Positions 17,374-26,504 are shown, numbered from the stretch's first letter. The stretch is 64,000 bases of DNA from Pseudothermotoga_B sp051235805 (GCF_051235805.1 NZ_JBPNXV010000001.1:1240001-1304000), one strand, 5' to 3'. Notes: generated from the letters alone by a model not told the origin. Numbers and translations: made by a program.

Positions 17374-18336
17374 ATGAGACGTGGATCGCTTCTCGATATA
17401 AGCGGACTTCGCGTGATCTTCCACACATATCGTGGAACTATAAAGGCTTTGAATGGTGTTGAGCTTTGGTTAAATGAAGAGGAAAGACTTGGAGTAGTTG
17501 GCGAAACAGGTTGTGGCAAATCTGTTACAGCACTCTCTGTTATGAGACTCATAGAACAGCCTGGAGAAATCACAGAAGGCTCAATATGGTTCAACGATAA
17601 GGATCTTCTGAAGATCAGCGAAGAAGAGATGGATAGAATCAGGGGAAAGCATATCTCGATGATCTTTCAAGAGCCAATTGCAGCGTTGAATCCTGTTTTC
17701 AAAGTCGGCTTTCAAGTAGCCGAAGCAATCGCGCACAGTCAGGGAGTAACCATCAAAGATGCTTATCCTCAGGTTCGCGAAGCCCTTGAGATGGTTGGTT
17801 TGGACTGGCAGAGAACGATCGATCTGTATGCCCATGAACTGAGTGGTGGGATGGCTCAAAGAGTTATGATCGCAATGGCGTTGGCTGTGAAGCCAAAGTT
17901 ATTGATAGCAGACGAGCCCACTTCAGCTCTTGATGTGACCATTCAAGCTCAGATACTCGAATTACTTGATAAATTGGTAACGGTCAGTCAAAGCGCAGTG
18001 GTACTGATCACACACGATTTGGGAATAGCCTCCGAATTCTGTGATAGAGTTGCTGTTATGTATGCGGGCAATGTTGTGGAAATTGCGACAAGCGAGGAGA
18101 TCTTCAGCCAACCGCTTCATCCGTACACCAAAGGGCTGATTGATTCGATACCAGTCGTGGGCAGGAGCAAAGAACTGGTCGGTATTCCAGGTGTCGTTCC
18201 AGACTTAGTTGACCCGCCGTCGGGATGTCGTTTTCATCCCAGATGCAAAAAAGTCTTTGATAAGTGTCACGCTGAGTTGCCATCTTTGTCGCAGGTGAAA
18301 CCGAATCATTATGTTGCCTGCCACTTGTATCAATAG
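17374..18336 (+). CDS. ABC transporter ATPase, DppD/OppD type
   Basis: ATP-hydrolysing subunit of the importer. The 320 residues show Walker A (GETGCGKS, about 46-53), Q-loop (FQEPIAALNPVF), signature LSGGMAQR, Walker B (LLIADEP) and the switch histidine in LITHDLG. The C-terminal oligopeptide extension has four cysteines (CRFHPRC, later KCHA and VACH), which in related proteins can hold an iron-sulfur cluster. AGGAGG precedes the ATG. Confidence 0.94.
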   Translation: MRRGSLLDISGLRVIFHTYRGTIKALNGVELWLNEEERLGVVGETGCGKSVTALSVMRLIEQPGEITEGSIWFNDKDLLKISEEEMDRIRGKHISMIFQEPIAALNPVFKVGFQVAEAIAHSQGVTIKDAYPQVREALEMVGLDWQRTIDLYAHELSGGMAQRVMIAMALAVKPKLLIADEPTSALDVTIQAQILELLDKLVTVSQSAVVLITHDLGIASEFCDRVAVMYAGNVVEIATSEEIFSQPLHPYTKGLIDSIPVVGRSKELVGIPGVVPDLVDPPSGCRFHPRCKKVFDKCHAELPSLSQVKPNHYVACHLYQ

Positions 18337-18347
18337 GGGGATCGAGC

Positions 18348-19307
18348 GTGGAAGTGCTTGTTGACGTCAAGAATCTCAAGAAGTATTTCGAGATAAGAAA
18401 ATCACTTTTTGCCAGACCTGTTTATGTTAAGGCCGTTGACGATGTTAGCTTCCAAATTCAGAAAGGTTCTATCTTTGCAGTCGTTGGAGAGTCAGGCTCA
18501 GGTAAGAGCACACTTGGCAGAACTATTCTGAAGTTGATCGAACCAACTTCTGGCAAGCTGATCTATGATGGAAAGGACATAACAAACCTGAGTGGCAGAG
18601 AAATGGTCGAGTACCGCAGGCAGATGCAGATAGTTCAACAAGATCCGTATAATTCGTTGCATCCTCGAAAACTCGTCAAAGACATAGTTGGAGAAGGTTT
18701 AAGAATACACCTCAAAATGAAGCCAGATGAAGTTTACACGCGCATAAAGGATATTCTGGAATTGGTTGGACTTCGAGAAGAACACATGTTTAGGTACCCA
18801 CATGAGTTTTCAGGAGGTCAGAGACAGAGAATAGCCATAGCTCGCGCGTTAGTCCTCAAGCCTAAGTTCGTAGTCTTGGATGAACCCACCTCAGCACTTG
18901 ATGTTTCAGTACAAGCAAGAGCACTCGCCCTTCTGAGAGATCTCAGAGAAAGATTCTCATTGACGTATCTTTTCATTACACACAATTTGGCTGTTGTTGA
19001 TTACATGGCAACGCATGTGGCGGTGATGTACCTTGGTAAAGTGATGGAAATGGGTACAAAAGATGATATCTTTCTAAGGGCATCTCACCCTTATACGCTC
19101 GCGCTTCTTGACTGCGTACCGACGGTTGGAACCGGAAGAAAGATCAGATCGGTTCCTCGTGGTGAGATACCAAATCCCACCAAACCACCGAGTGGTTGTG
19201 TCTTTCATACCAGATGTCCAAAGGCACAGAAAATCTGTCAAGAACAGGAACCAGCTTTTCTTGAGGTATCACCAGGACATTACTGTAGATGTCATTTCTG
19301 CGCCTAA
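18348..19307 (+). CDS. ABC transporter ATPase, DppF/OppF type
   Basis: Second ATPase of the importer, 319 residues, with Walker A GESGSGKS, Q-loop QQDPYNSLHPRK, signature FSGGQRQR, Walker B FVVLDEP and H-loop ITHNLA. The C-terminal CVFHTRCPKAQKIC and CRCHFC cysteines are again of the oligopeptide-transporter type. The GTG start follows GGGGGATCGAGC. The gene ends 5 nt from the convergent chemoreceptor gene and no terminator is visible between them. Confidence 0.94.
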   Translation: MEVLVDVKNLKKYFEIRKSLFARPVYVKAVDDVSFQIQKGSIFAVVGESGSGKSTLGRTILKLIEPTSGKLIYDGKDITNLSGREMVEYRRQMQIVQQDPYNSLHPRKLVKDIVGEGLRIHLKMKPDEVYTRIKDILELVGLREEHMFRYPHEFSGGQRQRIAIARALVLKPKFVVLDEPTSALDVSVQARALALLRDLRERFSLTYLFITHNLAVVDYMATHVAVMYLGKVMEMGTKDDIFLRASHPYTLALLDCVPTVGTGRKIRSVPRGEIPNPTKPPSGCVFHTRCPKAQKICQEQEPAFLEVSPGHYCRCHFCA

Positions 19308-19312
19308 GGATT

Positions 19313-20809
19313 TCATATCTTCTCCTTTTGCACTTGTTGTTCGAGCCTTTTCAAGATGAGGTTCGCACCGGCAACTCCTTTGAAGACTGAACCATCCCTT
19401 AACGCAAAAGCCACGGTGAGTACCATATTGCCAGTTGCACGTGACTGAAGAGGATCGGAGATCGTCCAAGCGATGTTGTTCTCCTTTAAGTACTTGAAGT
19501 AAGCTCTATCAGAGATCGTGCCCTTTGCACCGGTAGTTGTGATGAAATTCCCCGAAGCATCTGCTATGAATATAGCTTCATAAACATCGCCTTTTGTTTT
19601 CAGAAATTCCTTTGCATGGGGTTCAAAACCTGCCCAGTCTAACCTCTGGCACTCGGGAATTTGAATCAATCTTGCCAGATCGTGCAGCTGATCAAGTAAC
19701 CACTTTCTCGCACCAGTTAAACTCCTCAACTTCAAGGACTTTATGGAAAGAACTTCACCGTTCTTGAACAGATCTTGTGATAGACCACGAAGGTCCTGAA
19801 CGGTTTTATTGGTTTCTTCCACAAAGCTCAGAATATCTGTTGCACTGTTTGCGTTGGCATTTACTGCAGATTCAATCTCCTGGGTTGATCGTATCTGAGA
19901 CTCTATTGAAGAAACAATCTCATCGAGGACCTTCTTGAAATTGTTAACCGTTTCTCTGAGCGAGAGAAGGCTGCCTGAAAATTGTTCATTTGTCTTGACT
20001 GTCTTTTCAACTGATTCCGCAACTGCATTACCCTTTTCTATAGATTCTTTGATCGCACTCTCTATTCCCAATACCTGGACGGAGATCTGATCAGCCGATT
20101 GACGTGATTGCTCAGCAAGCTTTCGAACTTCATCAGCGACAACGGCAAAGCCTCTACCGTGTTCCCCAGCTCGTGCTGCCTCAATCGCTGCATTCAAGGC
20201 AAGAAGATTTGTTTGTTCTGATATCTGTTGTATGGTTTGAACCATTTGTTTTATGCCGTCTGAAACTTTTCGCAGTTGGTCCATGGTTTTCACCAGATCA
20301 TTCAACCTATCCTTGGCAAGAAGATTCTCACTGTATAGCCCTTCCAAATTACTTCTCAGATTTGAAACATCTTGCTCGATCTGTTCAAACTTCTGATGCA
20401 TCTTTTCAGAGTTATCTCCTATCATTCGCGCGAAGTTGGCTATTTCAGTAGTCCCAGAAGAAGTTTCTTCCAAAGCCGCTGTCAAAGATTGAACTAATTC
20501 TGAGATCCTCTTAGCTTTTTCTGCCGTCAATTCAGACACTTCATTGACACGTTTTGAGATCTCTGTTAAATTCTGTGCATCACCGCGAAGTCCATCTGAT
20601 GAGACAAACAGTTCTCTAAAAAGATTGACTGTCTCTCTATCTTCTGCCTGCGCAGAGTCCTTGACGGACTCTCTCAATCGAAAGACCTTCAAAACAAATA
20701 TTACAACCATAGCGATCATCGAAACTGGAACAACGATCTTCCAGTAGGGAACCTCCACTAAGTAGAAAAGAAGACCACAAATACCAGCAAGAACTCCAAA
20801 TAAGTTCAT
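19313..20809 (-). CDS. Methyl-accepting chemotaxis protein with C-terminal Cache-like domain
   Basis: A 498-residue chemoreceptor-type protein. Two hydrophobic segments (about residues 3-19 and 24-42) at the N-terminus are separated by only a few residues, so there is no periplasmic sensor. Then comes the coiled-coil signalling domain with its conserved tip (EQTNLLALNAAIEAARAGEH, about 195-215). After about residue 350 there is a globular C-terminal domain with FIADASGNFITTTG, ISDRAYFKYLK, ISDPLQSRATGN and GVAGANLIL, the pattern of a dCache distal subdomain. A Cache-like sensor placed after the signalling domain, presumably in the cytoplasm, is uncommon. GGAGGG precedes the ATG. Confidence 0.85.
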   Translation of the reverse strand: MNLFGVLAGICGLLFYLVEVPYWKIVVPVSMIAMVVIFVLKVFRLRESVKDSAQAEDRETVNLFRELFVSSDGLRGDAQNLTEISKRVNEVSELTAEKAKRISELVQSLTAALEETSSGTTEIANFARMIGDNSEKMHQKFEQIEQDVSNLRSNLEGLYSENLLAKDRLNDLVKTMDQLRKVSDGIKQMVQTIQQISEQTNLLALNAAIEAARAGEHGRGFAVVADEVRKLAEQSRQSADQISVQVLGIESAIKESIEKGNAVAESVEKTVKTNEQFSGSLLSLRETVNNFKKVLDEIVSSIESQIRSTQEIESAVNANANSATDILSFVEETNKTVQDLRGLSQDLFKNGEVLSIKSLKLRSLTGARKWLLDQLHDLARLIQIPECQRLDWAGFEPHAKEFLKTKGDVYEAIFIADASGNFITTTGAKGTISDRAYFKYLKENNIAWTISDPLQSRATGNMVLTVAFALRDGSVFKGVAGANLILKRLEQQVQKEKI

Positions 20810-20853
20810 ACTCAGCCCTCCTAAATGATATCCTGAAAGTACTTCTATTCAGA

Positions 20854-20859
20854 ATTATA
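20854..20859 (-). promoter_or_regulatory. Possible -10 box for the chemoreceptor gene
   Basis: On the minus strand TATAAT lies about 45 nt upstream of the chemoreceptor ATG, in the 89-nt gap after the fumarase beta gene. I could not assign a convincing -35 element, so this is only a candidate. Confidence 0.35.
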
Positions 20860-20898
20860 CTCACAATCAAAGGTGATTTTGCATGAAATGAAAATACT

Positions 20899-21402
20899 TC
20901 AAAACCTATATGAGCCCACTGAGAATATGTCGTTGCCATCACAGTCTGTAGCAACTATCAGTGGAAAGTTCTCAACTTGTATTCTGTAGACTGCTTCAGG
21001 ACCAAGGTCTTCGAAAGCAACTATTTCCAAATTCCTGACATGTTCAGAGAGTGCAGCTGCTGCACCACTTGGTGCAACAAAATACAATCTTCTGTATTGA
21101 CGGCACAACTCTCTGGCAATTTCAGTCCTTTTGCCCTTTCCAACCGTTGCTATGACACCAAGTTCGAAGAGCATCTTCAGATATCTGTCCATTCTCTCAC
21201 TTGTCGTAGGCCCTATTGCAACTCTGTTGTTTGAGGATTTTGTCGGTCCAGCGTAGAACACTATTTGGTTTGAAAGGCTGAACGGCAAGTTTTGGTTTTT
21301 TCTCAAAAGAGTTTCGATTCTCTTCTGTGCGGCATCTCTCATTATCAAGAATTCTCCAGTGTAGTCAACTCTTTCAAAGATCTTGAGTTGCGTGGGGTTC
21401 AA
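20899..21402 (-). CDS. Class I fumarate hydratase, beta (C-terminal) subunit
   Basis: Small subunit of the two-subunit, iron-sulfur-dependent fumarase/tartrate dehydratase family; it forms the active site together with the alpha subunit. Seen: MRDAAQKRI, VFYAGPT, IGPTTSERMDRY and IATVGKGKR, then FVAPSGAAAAL, all typical of this subunit. I chose TTG at 21402, preceded by AAGGAG at proper spacing, which gives 167 residues; a reading from 21450 would overlap the alpha gene by 77 nt without a ribosome site. The two genes overlap by 29 nt, indicating coupled translation. Confidence 0.9.
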   Translation of the reverse strand: MNPTQLKIFERVDYTGEFLIMRDAAQKRIETLLRKNQNLPFSLSNQIVFYAGPTKSSNNRVAIGPTTSERMDRYLKMLFELGVIATVGKGKRTEIARELCRQYRRLYFVAPSGAAAALSEHVRNLEIVAFEDLGPEAVYRIQVENFPLIVATDCDGNDIFSVGSYRF

Positions 21403-22222
21403 TTCGAACAACTCCTTTCCGACACAAGTAACAATCAACAGAAATGGCAATGGGCAGATTGGCTATATGCGTTGGCGCATATTCCACATGTACTGAGTAC
21501 ACTGTTGGACCAGCGAAGAGACCTTGAAAACCTATCTTCAACTCGTTCAGTCTACGGCATATCTCATTCTCCAGCTGTGCATAACGTGAATCTGCATTTG
21601 TCTCATTGAAGCATTTGGTCAAAGCCAGTTTGGACAGAACTACTGCTTTGTCAGCGCTGCCACCGATCCCAATTCCAACATTCAGTGGTGGACATCCCTT
21701 CGCTCCGTGCTCCTTTATATGGTTTACAACCAGTTCAATTATCTCGTGAACATCAGCAGAAGGATTTGCCATAAACAGTTTAGTCAGATTCTCGCTGCCT
21801 CCACCTTTTACAAGAAAGCGTACTTCTACATCCTTTCTTTGAGTGTGAAAGAGGTGGACAACTGCTGGAGTGTTGTCATGGGTGTTTTTTCTCTCATAGA
21901 TTGGATCACTCACAACAGAATATCGAAACGGATTACTGGAATAGACTTTTTTCACCGCGTTGTTCAATAACTCATCAAGTGGTTCAGTGAAAACGATGTT
22001 GTAACCCACGAAGGCAAAGAACTCCACCATACCGGTATCTTGACAAAGAGGAAGGCCTGTTTGCTCGGCCACCGTGATGTTTCTTTTCAAGACGTCGGAA
22101 AAGGGACCCTCATAGGTATTAACCTGGGTTGTTACAAAATCGTTCGTCTTAGTATTTGCTCGCTGCAACTGCTGAATTAATTTCTCTTCTAATCTCTTTG
22201 CATCAACGATCGCTATTTTCAT
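21374..22222 (-). CDS. Class I fumarate hydratase, alpha (N-terminal) subunit
   Basis: Large subunit of the [4Fe-4S] fumarase, interconverting fumarate and malate. Three cysteines in family positions are visible: LPLCQDTGM (about 60), GAKGCPPLNVGIG (about 178) and CFNETNADSRYAQLE or the nearby later cysteines as the third-ligand region. KGGGSENLTKLFMANPS is the typical substrate-binding block. Tartrate dehydratase is the main alternative; the two are hard to tell apart by eye. The ATG follows GGAGGAG. The gene is divergent from hutU across 78 bp. Confidence 0.9.
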   Translation of the reverse strand: MKIAIVDAKRLEEKLIQQLQRANTKTNDFVTTQVNTYEGPFSDVLKRNITVAEQTGLPLCQDTGMVEFFAFVGYNIVFTEPLDELLNNAVKKVYSSNPFRYSVVSDPIYERKNTHDNTPAVVHLFHTQRKDVEVRFLVKGGGSENLTKLFMANPSADVHEIIELVVNHIKEHGAKGCPPLNVGIGIGGSADKAVVLSKLALTKCFNETNADSRYAQLENEICRRLNELKIGFQGLFAGPTVYSVHVEYAPTHIANLPIAISVDCYLCRKGVVRIEPHATQDL

Positions 22223-22257
22223 CTTTCTCCTCCTATAACAGACAGACTCTGTGAAAA

Positions 22258-22266
22258 TGATACAAT
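22258..22266 (+). promoter_or_regulatory. Extended -10 promoter candidate for hutU
   Basis: TGATACAAT is a good extended -10 element 34 nt upstream of the hutU ATG; no clear -35 is seen. A short inverted repeat (ACAGA, 5 nt, TCTGT, about 22238-22252) lies just upstream in the divergent region with the fumarase genes and could be an operator. Confidence 0.45.
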
Positions 22267-22300
22267 AATTTGTGGGGCAAATGAAGGGAGGTTGAATGAT

Positions 22301-23947
22301 ATGGAAACGATTAGAGCTCCACGAGGAACAACACTCTCATGTAAGAGCTGGCAAACCGAAGCAGCCATGAGGATGCTGATGAACAATCTGGATCCAGAGG
22401 TTGCGAGGGATCCTGCCAACCTGATCGTATATGGAGGAACTGGAAAAGCTGCGAGAAATTGGGAATGTTTTTACAAAATAGTTGAAACGCTGAAAAGATT
22501 GGAGAATGACGAGACCCTTTTAGTGCAGAGTGGCAAACCAGTTGCAGTTTTCAAGACTCACGAGTGGGCACCTCGTGTTTTGATAGCAAACTCTCTACTG
22601 GTGCCAAAATGGGCGACTTGGGAATATTTCAGAGAACTCGAACAACGGGGTTTGATAATGTTTGGCCAAATGACTGCTGGCAGCTGGATCTACATAGGTA
22701 CTCAGGGAATACTCCAAGGTACATATGAGACTTTCTACGCTGTGGCAAAGAAATATTTCAATGGTACTCTCGCAGGAAAATGGGTGTTGACTGCCGGGCT
22801 GGGTGAAATGGGTGGTGCTCAGCCTCTCGCAGTCACGATGAACGATGGCGTAATTCTTGCAGTTGAAGTCGACAAGAGAATGATCGAACGAAGGTTGGAA
22901 AAAGGCTATCTCGACACTTGGACAGATAACTTGGATGAAGCACTGAAGATGGTCGACGAAGCGAAGAAGAACAAGAAGCCTCTTTCTATTGCCCTGCTTG
23001 GTAATGCAGCTGAGATACATCCGAAGTTGGTTAAAATGGGGATGATACCAGATGTCGTCACAGATCAGACGGCTGCTCATGATCCACTGAACGGTTATAT
23101 ACCAAAAGGTTTGACCGTTGAAGAGGCAACAGAACTTAGAAGAACAAATCCTCAGGAGTACCTTGAAAAAGTCTACTCATCTGTGACCGAACACATAAAT
23201 GCCATCCTGCAGATGAAAAGACAAGGTGCTAAGGTTTTCGAGTACGGCAACAACATTCGTAGGTTAGCATACGATCACGGTGTAAAGGACGCCTTTGAGA
23301 TACCAGGGTATGTGCCCGAGTACATAAGAGATCTCTTCGCTCAAGGAAGTGGTCCATTCCGTTGGGCTGCGCTGTCAGGTGATCCACAAGACATCTATGC
23401 AACTGATCAAAAGGTTCTCGAGCTCTTTCCACATGATGAACATCTGAGAAAATGGATTGAAATGGCACAGAGAAAGGTACATTGGCAAGGTCTACCAGCT
23501 CGTATCTGCTGGTTAGGTCAAGGTGAAAGAACCGAGATGGGCATCGCGATGAACGAAATGGTCAAGAAAGGTCAACTGAAAGCTCCAATCGTCATCGGCC
23601 GCGATCATCACGACACGGGATCGGTGGCATCGCCATACAGGGAGACAGAGGCAATGAAGGATGGCAGTGACGCTATTGCTGATTGGCCTATCCTCAACGC
23701 CTTGTTGAACACTTCAAGCGGGGCAACATGGGTGTCTGTTCACCACGGTGGAGGTGTGGGGATAGGTTATTCGATCCATGCAGGCATGGTTGTCGTTGCA
23801 GATGGAACCGATCTTGCAAGGCAAAAACTCGAGAGAGTTCTGACAAATGACTCAGGATTGGGGGTTATCAGACATCTGGATGCAGGTTATGAAATTGCCC
23901 GCGAAACTGCGAAGAAAAAGAAGCTTCACTACCCGATGATGGAATGA
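22301..23947 (+). CDS. hutU: Urocanate hydratase
   Basis: NAD-dependent hydration of urocanate to imidazolone propionate, step two of histidine degradation. The 548 residues match the family throughout: RAPRGTTLSCKSWQTEAAMR at the start, NLIVYGGTGKAARNW, KTHEWAPRVLIANS, TAGSWIYIGTQGI, DHHDTGSVASPYRET and HHGGGVGIGYSIHAG near the end. The ATG at 22301 follows AAGGGAGGT; an upstream TTG at 22292 overlaps that site. The other hut genes (hutH, hutI, hutG/ftcD) are not in the window. Confidence 0.97.
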   Translation: METIRAPRGTTLSCKSWQTEAAMRMLMNNLDPEVARDPANLIVYGGTGKAARNWECFYKIVETLKRLENDETLLVQSGKPVAVFKTHEWAPRVLIANSLLVPKWATWEYFRELEQRGLIMFGQMTAGSWIYIGTQGILQGTYETFYAVAKKYFNGTLAGKWVLTAGLGEMGGAQPLAVTMNDGVILAVEVDKRMIERRLEKGYLDTWTDNLDEALKMVDEAKKNKKPLSIALLGNAAEIHPKLVKMGMIPDVVTDQTAAHDPLNGYIPKGLTVEEATELRRTNPQEYLEKVYSSVTEHINAILQMKRQGAKVFEYGNNIRRLAYDHGVKDAFEIPGYVPEYIRDLFAQGSGPFRWAALSGDPQDIYATDQKVLELFPHDEHLRKWIEMAQRKVHWQGLPARICWLGQGERTEMGIAMNEMVKKGQLKAPIVIGRDHHDTGSVASPYRETEAMKDGSDAIADWPILNALLNTSSGATWVSVHHGGGVGIGYSIHAGMVVVADGTDLARQKLERVLTNDSGLGVIRHLDAGYEIARETAKKKKLHYPMME

Positions 23948-23962
23948 GTAGGAGGTTATAGA

Positions 23963-25081
23963 ATGCTCGAAGGTCTGGAGAGCTTTTTCAAGCAATCGGC
24001 TTTTGGTTATGTCACATTTGGAAATGTGATCATGTATCTCGTCGCATTGGCACTTCTGTATGTAGCGATCAAGAAAGATGCTGAGCCATTGCTGCTTGTA
24101 CCAATCGCTTTTGGAATAATCTTGGGAAATATCCCACCGCAGTTAACGCAAATCTTCAATGAAGGAGGCCTCTTTTGGTATCTGAACATAGGGGTCATAA
24201 AAGGTATTTACCCCCCTCTGATCTTTCTTGGAATAGGTGCTTTGACTGATTTTTCTTTCATGATCTCTTACCCCATAACTATATTTCTCGGTGGAGCAGC
24301 ACAGATAGGTATTTTCATCACCTTTGTACTGGCAAAGTATTTCGGCTTTACGCTGAAGCAAGCGGCTTCGATAGGCGTCATAGGTGGTGCCGATGGTCCT
24401 ACATCGATTTACATATCAAGCAGATTTTCTCCAGAGCTTCTTTCAGCTATAGCGATTGCCGCTTATTCATACATCGCTTTGATACCGATCTTGCAACCTA
24501 TTGTCTCGAAGATCTTGGTCACAAAAGAAGAAAGAAAGATCAGAATGGGTCCACCGAGAAAGGTTTCTAAGATCGAGCGATTGTTGTTCCCGATAATTGT
24601 CACAGTGGTTTCGGCATTGCTGGTGCCGCAATCACTTTCATTAGTGGGCATGCTCATGCTTGGAAATATTCTAAGAGAAGCGGGGAATGTCAAAAGGTTG
24701 GTCGAAGCAGCCAGCAGGTACATTCTCGATACGGTAACGATCATTCTGATGGTCTGTGTCGGTGCCTCGGCTCGAGCAGATGTGTTTCTCAAACCACAGA
24801 GTTTAATGATCTTCGGTCTTGGTGCCTTCGCTTTTATATGCTCACTCGCTGGTGGTATCCTGTTTGCGAAGTTCATGAATCTTTTCCTCAAACAGAAGAT
24901 CAATCCACTCATAGGCGCTGCTGGAGTCTCTGCTGTTCCCGATTCGGCAAGAGTCGCTCAAAAACTCGCGCAGGAAGTTGACCCAACGAACTTCATACTG
25001 ATGCACGCAATGAGTCCCAATGTCGCTGGAGTCATCGGTTCAGCAGTTGCTGCAGGTGTCTTCTTGTCATTGATCAAGTGA
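23963..25081 (+). CDS. Sodium-translocating decarboxylase beta subunit (OadB/GcdB family)
   Basis: Membrane subunit of biotin-dependent decarboxylases (oxaloacetate, glutaconyl-CoA, methylmalonyl-CoA) that couples decarboxylation of carboxybiotin to sodium export. The 372-residue protein has about ten membrane segments and the conserved GVIGGADGPTSIY motif (about 134-146), which holds sodium and carboxybiotin-proton residues, plus the GAAGVSAVPDSARVAQ block near the end. AGGAGG precedes the ATG. No alpha (carboxyltransferase), biotin-carrier or gamma gene is adjacent, so the complex it joins cannot be assigned. Confidence 0.92.
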   Translation: MLEGLESFFKQSAFGYVTFGNVIMYLVALALLYVAIKKDAEPLLLVPIAFGIILGNIPPQLTQIFNEGGLFWYLNIGVIKGIYPPLIFLGIGALTDFSFMISYPITIFLGGAAQIGIFITFVLAKYFGFTLKQAASIGVIGGADGPTSIYISSRFSPELLSAIAIAAYSYIALIPILQPIVSKILVTKEERKIRMGPPRKVSKIERLLFPIIVTVVSALLVPQSLSLVGMLMLGNILREAGNVKRLVEAASRYILDTVTIILMVCVGASARADVFLKPQSLMIFGLGAFAFICSLAGGILFAKFMNLFLKQKINPLIGAAGVSAVPDSARVAQKLAQEVDPTNFILMHAMSPNVAGVIGSAVAAGVFLSLIK

Positions 25082-25094
25082 GGAGGCTGTGGTG

Positions 25095-25322
25095 ATGAAA
25101 AAACAGTACGAAGTAACGATAAATTACTCTTGGTGTAAGCGGTGTGGTATTTGCTATCACTTCTGCCCGACTGGTGCGATCACAAAGGGTGAATTGCTGA
25201 AGCCGATCGTTTCAGATGCAGCAAAGTGTATTGGCTGTCTGATGTGTGAAAATCTGTGCCCAGACTTTGCGGTTACCGTCAACGAAAAGAAATCTGTACA
25301 GGAGAGTGTTCAGAATGGGTGA
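25095..25322 (+). CDS. 2-oxoacid:ferredoxin oxidoreductase delta subunit (4Fe-4S ferredoxin)
   Basis: Small ferredoxin-like subunit with two [4Fe-4S] motifs: CKRCGICYHFCP and CIGCLMCENLCP. It resembles KorD/VorD subunits, which pass electrons from the catalytic core to ferredoxin. I chose ATG 25095 from the AGGAGG at 25081-25086; two GTG codons at 25089 and 25092 are too close. 75 residues. Its stop overlaps the korA start by 8 nt. Confidence 0.9.
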   Translation: MKKQYEVTINYSWCKRCGICYHFCPTGAITKGELLKPIVSDAAKCIGCLMCENLCPDFAVTVNEKKSVQESVQNG

Positions 25323-26475
25323 AAGAGTTTTGATGCAGGGTAATGAGGCATGCGCCCTTGGTGCGATCAAAGGTGGATGCAGATTCTACGCAGGGTACCC
25401 GATAACCCCTTCTTCTGAGATCGCAGAAACGATGGCGAGAGAACTGCCAAAGGTTGGAGGAGTCTTCATACAAATGGAGGACGAGATAGCCAGTGCTGCC
25501 GCTATAATAGGTGCTTCGCTCGCAGGAGTCAAATCGATGACTGCTACGAGTGGACCGGGTTTTAGTCTGATGCAGGAGGCATTGGGCTATGCGGTGATGA
25601 CAGAGACACCGTGTGTTTTCGTAAACGTCATGCGAGGTGGTCCTTCTACTGGCCTTCCAACTCAGCCTGCGCAGGGAGACATAATGCAAGCCAGATGGGG
25701 AACTCACGGTGATCACGAGATCATAGCCGTTTATCCATGGAGCGTTGGTGAGACCTACAGGCTCATCATAAAGGCTTTCAACTATGCTGAGTATTATCGT
25801 ACACCAGTTATCTTTTTGATGGACGAAGTTTTGGGCCACATGAGAGAAACCTTTGAACTCCCAAGCGAAAAGGAGATTAAGATCGTTCCAAGGCTAACCG
25901 AAAGCGAATTAGGGGAAGAAGAAATCTACACACCGTTTTCAGAACAGGATTTCGCTGAACCAACACCTACTCCGCTCATAGAGATGGGTAAGGCTCGCTT
26001 TCATGTCTCTGGTCTTGTGCACGACGAATCTGGTTTCCCGCAGGCAAGTTTCGAGATAAGTGACAAATTGGTACGAAGGTTGTCGAACAAGATTCGCATC
26101 CATGCCGATCAAATAGCCATGTATGAAGAATATATGACTGAAGATGCGGAAATACTCGTTGTAGCATACGGTTCAGTGGCAAGAAGTGCGATAAAAGCAA
26201 TCAAGATCGCAAGACAGGACAAGTTGAAGGTTGGTCTTTTCAGACCAATAACGATATGGCCAGTCGCCACAACACGTTTGAAAAAGCTCTTGTCTCAAGT
26301 TGAGGGCGTTGTCTTCGCAGAAATGAACCTGGGTCAGTACGCAAAGGAGCTTTTGGCTTTGACAAAGAAGAACATCAGAGTCAAACTGGTCACCAAGGTA
26401 GGTGGAAGACTGATAACTCCTGAAGAGATCTTGGAAGGTATCAATTCACTTCAGGCTGAGATATCGGAATTCTGA
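25315..26475 (+). CDS. korA: 2-oxoacid:ferredoxin oxidoreductase alpha subunit (KorA-like)
   Basis: Pyrimidine-binding and coenzyme-A-side subunit of 2-oxoglutarate (or related 2-oxoacid) ferredoxin oxidoreductase. Seen: LGAIKGGCRFYAGYPITPSSE, MEDEIASAAAIIGAS, TATSGPGFSLM, NVMRGGPSTGLPTQPAQGD and FLMDEVLGHMRE, in the order of KorA. The ATG at 25315 follows GGAG and gives 386 residues, the usual size. The TPP-binding beta subunit, normally next, is missing, as is gamma: the following gene is a rubrerythrin-like protein. Substrate (2-oxoglutarate versus branched-chain 2-oxoacids) is uncertain. Confidence 0.9.
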   Translation: MGERVLMQGNEACALGAIKGGCRFYAGYPITPSSEIAETMARELPKVGGVFIQMEDEIASAAAIIGASLAGVKSMTATSGPGFSLMQEALGYAVMTETPCVFVNVMRGGPSTGLPTQPAQGDIMQARWGTHGDHEIIAVYPWSVGETYRLIIKAFNYAEYYRTPVIFLMDEVLGHMRETFELPSEKEIKIVPRLTESELGEEEIYTPFSEQDFAEPTPTPLIEMGKARFHVSGLVHDESGFPQASFEISDKLVRRLSNKIRIHADQIAMYEEYMTEDAEILVVAYGSVARSAIKAIKIARQDKLKVGLFRPITIWPVATTRLKKLLSQVEGVVFAEMNLGQYAKELLALTKKNIRVKLVTKVGGRLITPEEILEGINSLQAEISEF

Positions 26476-26504
26476 GAATCTCTGAAAAGATTGGAGGTGG
26501 AGTG

